Below are positions 61,801 to 64,000 of a stretch of DNA of 64,000 bases, one piece after another. The stretch is from the NCBI RefSeq assembly GCF_000708265.2, contig NZ_JCKI01000010.1, positions 83,592 to 147,591 on the forward strand, given 5' to 3'. Within the stretch, counting starts at the first letter, position 1, and the number at the start of each line of letters is the position of its first letter. The notes below the pieces were generated by a model that searched no databases, was not told where the DNA came from, and worked only from the letters and a program-made list of their open reading frames with translations. This stretch comes from Pedobacter sp. R20-19 (GTDB taxonomy: Bacteria; Bacteroidota; Bacteroidia; Sphingobacteriales; Sphingobacteriaceae). A program made the translations under genes and the position numbers.

Positions 61801-62287
61801 AAAAAATGAAAATCCACTGCAGGGAGCGTTCATCATTGAAGAATTAACTGATCTGGTGGAAGATGCCGTATTACAGGAATTCAAAAGAATTAATGATCGG
61901 GGAGGCGTTTTAGGTGCTATGGAAACCATGTATCAACGTGGAAAAATACAGGAGGAGAGCCTTTATTATGAAACACTAAAACATACCGGCGAGTATCCGA
62001 TTGTTGGCGTAAATACTTTTTTAAATAAGAATGGCTCACCAACTATAGTTCCGGGAGAAGTTATTCGCGCTACCGAAGAAGAAAAACAGTTTCAAATTGA
62101 TGCAGTAAGAAAGTTTCAGGATAGGAACGCAGATAAATCAAATGACTTACTAAATCAACTCAAAAAATCCGCAATTGATGGTGAAAACATATTTGAAAAG
62201 CTTATGGAGGTTTGCAAGGTCTGTTCACTTGGTCAAATCAGTAATGCACTTTACGAGGTTGGCGGTCAATATCGTAGAAACATGTAA
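58895..62287 (+). CDS. icmF: Fused isobutyryl-CoA mutase / GTPase chaperone (IcmF)
   Basis: Cobalamin-dependent carbon-skeleton mutase that interconverts isobutyryl-CoA and butyryl-CoA (and similar acyl-CoAs), fused to its own G-protein chaperone. Domains: B12-binding (about 14-140; FDGHDATI with H25 as the lower cobalt ligand, AGGGGVI), MeaB-like GTPase (about 190-400; GITGTGGAGKSS at 200-211, IIVETSGIGQSD, NKFD), a linker, and the mutase barrel (about 540-1130; MFAGEGGPERTNKRFHYVSLGQPAHRL). At 1130 residues it is a little longer than typical. The linker carries a palindromic insert (60329-60366). Substrate assignment is by family and not proven. Confidence 0.93.
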   Translation: MQAVEIYKPKNKIRFVTAASLFDGHDATINIMRRILQSSGAEVIHLGHNRSVDEVVNCAIQEDVQGIAMTSYQGGHLEYFKYMYDLLQERGPGHIKIFAGGGGVILPSEIEELQAYGISKIYSPDDGRKMGLQGMINDMLIQTDFITNKGITNELQTIPTKDIKAIAGAITVAENDPEGAQSFVNELKKLSKNNLAPILGITGTGGAGKSSLVDELVRRFLVEVPEKTLAIISIDPSKRKTGGALLGDRIRMNAINNHRVYMRSLATRQANLALSKNVQESIDICKAAGYDLIIVETSGIGQSDTEITEHCDVSLYVMTPEFGAATQLEKIDMLDFADLVALNKFDKRGALDALRDVRKQYRRNHNLFDAKDEEIPVYGTMASQFNDPGMNNLFVALMEQIKTKTGTDFKAKMELTSDQSEKIYIIPPDRIRYLAEIAEGSQAYNEWVDKQSEIARKMYQLKGVIDLLNKHQITDEKGKVSPSGGDLEGTLSFFEEQLDGECKRLLRQWPETKKAYKEEFFIYKVRDKEIKQPLYYESLSKLNIPKVSLPRYEDWGDILRWLLTENLPGEFPYAAGVFPLKRDGEDPTRMFAGEGGPERTNKRFHYVSLGQPAHRLSTAFDSVTLYGEDPHIRPDIYGKIGNSGVSIATLDDAKKLYSGFDLCAPSTSVSMTINGPAPMLLGFFMNAAIDQQCEKYIIENNLQEEIEHKIEKIYRSKNIPRPAYNGTLPEGNNGLGLMLLGVTGDEVLPSEIYLAIRAKAISSVRGTVQADILKEDQAQNTCIFSTEFALRMMGDIQKYFIDEKVRNFYSVSISGYHIAEAGANPISQLAFTLSNGFTFVEYYLSRGMHIDDFAPNLSFFFSNGIDPEYAVIGRVARRIWAKAIKNKYKGNDRSQKLKYHIQTSGRSLHAQEIDFNDIRTTLQALYAIYDNCNSLHTNAYDEAITTPTEESVRRAMAIQLIINRELGLAKNENPLQGAFIIEELTDLVEDAVLQEFKRINDRGGVLGAMETMYQRGKIQEESLYYETLKHTGEYPIVGVNTFLNKNGSPTIVPGEVIRATEEEKQFQIDAVRKFQDRNADKSNDLLNQLKKSAIDGENIFEKLMEVCKVCSLGQISNALYEVGGQYRRNM
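60329..60366. repeat. Palindromic element inside icmF
   Basis: Near-palindrome AAAGTCTCCCCT ... AGAGGGGACTTT (one arm shifted by a base). It codes for KVSPSGGDLEGTL in the linker between GTPase and mutase domains. The core resembles intergenic REP-like elements of Bacteroidota, so the gene seems to have tolerated an insertion (inference). Confidence 0.5.
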
Positions 62288-62293
62288 CAAAGA

Positions 62294-62327
62294 AAAGGTC
62301 CATTTGAATATAATCAAACGGACCTTT
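62294..62327. terminator. Terminator between icmF and the convergent desaturase gene
   Basis: A 14-bp stem (62294-62307 with 62314-62327) with one A-C mismatch and a 6-nt loop. It lies between convergent stops and may serve both. Confidence 0.75.
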
Positions 62328-62347
62328 AATAATTTTATATAAGTGGA

Positions 62348-63328
62348 TTAACCAGCAATCCAGGTAAATTTATAATCAATTGTTGGCGTTTTCATACGCT
62401 CAGCAACACGTAGTAAGCGAGAAGGCAAAGCCATGATATAGTCACGTGCCTTTTCACCAGCATCATTTAAATCCTGCATGCCATCAATTTTCCAATCTTC
62501 AATTAACTGCTGCATAATTTCTACATAATCAACAGCGGTGTATACACCTAAACGTTGCGCTGCATCAGTAAAATGCCCAAAGGTCTGTCCTATTTTCAAA
62601 CCTACTTCACGTAAAAAATGCGCAGGCATTACAATTTTCTTACGCATCATATCTTCAAAAGCAAGCATGGCCTCATTAGGATCTACTTCAAAAATACGAT
62701 TCATAAAGTCTTTATAAGCTTTAGCATGTCTAGCTTCATCAGAAGCAATAACACCACACATTTTAGATAAGAGCGTATCACCATCTCTTTTTGCTAAAGA
62801 GGCTACTCTCCTATGAGAAATATTGGTGGCTAATTCCTGAAACGAAGTATAAATAAAATTGCGATAAGGATCATGGCCAGTACCAATATCAAAACCATCT
62901 GCAATTAAATATTGCGTAGAAATTTCCATCTGACGCATATCCACACGACCTGACAAATATAAATACTTATTCAAAAGATCACCATGGCGATTTTCTTCAG
63001 CAGTCCAGTGTCTGTTCCACTTCATCCATCCACCATCTTCTTTCATACTTGGTCCTTGAACCATAGCAAGCCATGATTCGTAAGTAGGCAATGCCTCTTC
63101 GGTAATGGTATCACCAATTAATACAGCAACAAGATCATAAGATAAATCTTTTGCATTCTCCCGCAGAATTCTAATATCCTGATAAAATGTATCACTGGTA
63201 GAATCAGGTAGAAAATCAGATGGCTGCCAATTGGTATCAATAGGCTTAAGGTATGTATCCATCATTTCGAGCATATACTTCTCGATATGCACCATTACTT
63301 CCCTTCTCTTTTCTGCAAAAAAACTCAT
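62348..63328 (-). CDS. Acyl-ACP desaturase (ferritin-like diiron enzyme)
   Basis: A 326-residue soluble diiron desaturase that inserts a double bond into acyl-ACP chains. Two diiron motifs are clear: EENRHG near 111-116 and SDEARHA near 196-202, with further helix Glu residues (ITEEALPTYESW, FQELATNISHRR). I take the Met of SFFAEKRREVMVHIEKY as start; an upstream frame to 63370 adds residues that look non-conserved. It lies before the rRNA operon end. Likely role: unsaturated fatty acid synthesis under aerobic conditions. Confidence 0.93.
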   Translation of the reverse strand: MSFFAEKRREVMVHIEKYMLEMMDTYLKPIDTNWQPSDFLPDSTSDTFYQDIRILRENAKDLSYDLVAVLIGDTITEEALPTYESWLAMVQGPSMKEDGGWMKWNRHWTAEENRHGDLLNKYLYLSGRVDMRQMEISTQYLIADGFDIGTGHDPYRNFIYTSFQELATNISHRRVASLAKRDGDTLLSKMCGVIASDEARHAKAYKDFMNRIFEVDPNEAMLAFEDMMRKKIVMPAHFLREVGLKIGQTFGHFTDAAQRLGVYTAVDYVEIMQQLIEDWKIDGMQDLNDAGEKARDYIMALPSRLLRVAERMKTPTIDYKFTWIAG

Positions 63329-63708
63329 TACTCGTTTATATAAATTGTTGTTAAAAACAAAGATAACCAAATATTATGGCAAACCTTATTATATTAACAT
63401 ATTTGCAATGAATCAGTTTTAAATATGATCTTTATTACGAATCTAATTGTGAAAGATAATCGACAGGAAATAATTATTAAAAAACATATTTAGGAATAAG
63501 AAGGTAAATAATAAATGAATTCCTGTATAATTAAATTTTTAGAAAAACTTAACTACATCATTTGACTAATTTCGTCCTGCTGTACACTGCAATCTTTTGG
63601 TTGGATGAATCAAGGAATGGGAATTACAATTTACCAAAATGATTTTCGCTCCCATCGGGTTTATTAGAATTGGCTTATACACTTCGTTAAAGTATTCTCC
63701 CAGTCACT

Positions 63709-63732
63709 GTCATGCTGAGGCACGAAGCATTT
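63709..63732. repeat. Diverged GTCATCCTGAGG-type repeat
   Basis: GTCATGCTGAGGCACGAAGC, a changed copy of the repeats at 36119, 36382 and 36866. Confidence 0.6.
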
Positions 63733-63874
63733 CCAGATGATGGAAACCTGTCCTTTAATGGCATTACGCCTAAAAGGTTATGCGCCATGCTATCAGCCTT
63801 GTCTTTAAGCTTTTTCCTTCCCGCTTTGGTCTTTCCACTTTGATCTTTCAGCTTTTTTATTATAAACGCAGAAA

Positions 63875-63898
63875 CCCCTGCAGTTGTTACTGCAAGGG
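63875..63898 (-). terminator. rRNA operon terminator
   Basis: A 9-bp stem with one G-U pair (63875-63883 with 63890-63898) and a 6-nt loop. Read on the minus strand it is followed by TTT and A+T-rich DNA, 35 bp beyond the 5S 3' end. Confidence 0.7.
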
Positions 63899-63932
63899 TC
63901 CTGGTTAAACGCCGCTTAAGGCTTTTAAGATT

Positions 63933-64000
63933 TGGCACCGACCTACTCTCCCACGTGTTACCGCAGTACCATCGGCTCTGGTGGGCTTAACTTCTCTGTT
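63933..64000 (-). rRNA. rrf: 5S ribosomal RNA, 3' part (runs off the window)
   Basis: The minus strand reads AACAGAGAAGTTAAGCCCAC, then CCAGAGCCGATGGTACTGC and GGGAGAGTAGGTCGGTGCCA, the conserved middle and 3' end of bacterial 5S rRNA. About 68 of roughly 110 nt are present. The 5' part and presumably 23S and 16S genes lie beyond 64000. Confidence 0.95.

Larger units (their letters stand above)
63329..63932. other. Gene-free region between desaturase and 5S rRNA
   Basis: About 600 bp. It holds a minus-strand -7-like TATCTTTG (63358-63365) for the desaturase, A+T-rich spacer, a diverged GTCAT-type repeat (63709-63732) and the rRNA terminator (63875-63898). A frame at 63687-63938 overlaps the 5S gene and is rejected. 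Confidence 0.6.

Noticed and set aside
63687..63938. 83-codon minus-strand frame with a basic, KLKD-rich product
   Set aside because: It starts inside the 3' end of the 5S rRNA and runs through its terminator and a dispersed repeat, so it is unlikely to be a gene.

Overview
The window looks like chromosomal DNA from a member of the Bacteroidota, most likely the Sphingobacteriaceae (Pedobacter-like). The evidence is two SusC/SusD pairs, a FecR anti-sigma factor with its ECF sigma factor, a six-S1-domain ribosomal protein S1 of 644 residues, an HU-CCDC81/SPOR protein, a fused isobutyryl-CoA mutase, A+T-rich DNA, and many TAnnTTTG boxes of the Bacteroidota -7 type with few Shine-Dalgarno sequences. 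Genus is an inference from gene content and style, not a measured match.

Layout. 1-7600: fur-purA, an orphan phage-type Bro-N gene, pabB ending in a perfect 8-bp tandem array, then a minus-strand block (M48 lipoprotein peptidase, plsY, nadC, DUF4783). 7600-15300: gpmI with a small lipoprotein, a TPR protein, lon, an LpxR-like lipid A deacylase, an L,D-transpeptidase and arfB. 15300-24300: cmk, a DUF1080 protein, a TPM-domain membrane protein, an SH3b protein, a toxin-antitoxin locus whose toxin is broken by one stop codon, rpsA and a GH20 hexosaminidase. 24300-30600: AraC regulator / aldehyde dehydrogenase / DUF779 module, small membrane and DCC proteins, a methionine aminopeptidase, pyrR-pyrB. 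30966-35691: a 1007-residue TPR protein followed by an outer-membrane barrel protein.

35692-37229 is a gene-free island with two copies of a roughly 470-bp repeat carrying a conserved hairpin, other dispersed repeats and a 45-nt palindrome. 37230-49344 holds an XRE regulator and two divergent SusC/SusD transport loci. One of them has its own ECF sigma and FecR anti-sigma genes and an STN-bearing SusC; no glycoside hydrolase lies beside them. 49622-51001 is a YeiH-type exporter.

51323-55431 is a tight operon: a membrane protein with an N-terminal HU-like domain and a C-terminal SPOR domain, followed with 1-nt overlaps by exbB, exbD and tonB. This is the best candidate here for a poorly described system, because one protein could join DNA or the cytosol to peptidoglycan and is coupled to a proton-driven motor. 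Next are folC, a PafA-type alkaline phosphatase, icmF (with a palindromic element inside its coding sequence) and an acyl-ACP desaturase. The right edge is the 3' part of a 5S rRNA on the minus strand, so an rRNA operon continues beyond the window. No tRNA, CRISPR array, IS transposase or replication origin was recognised.
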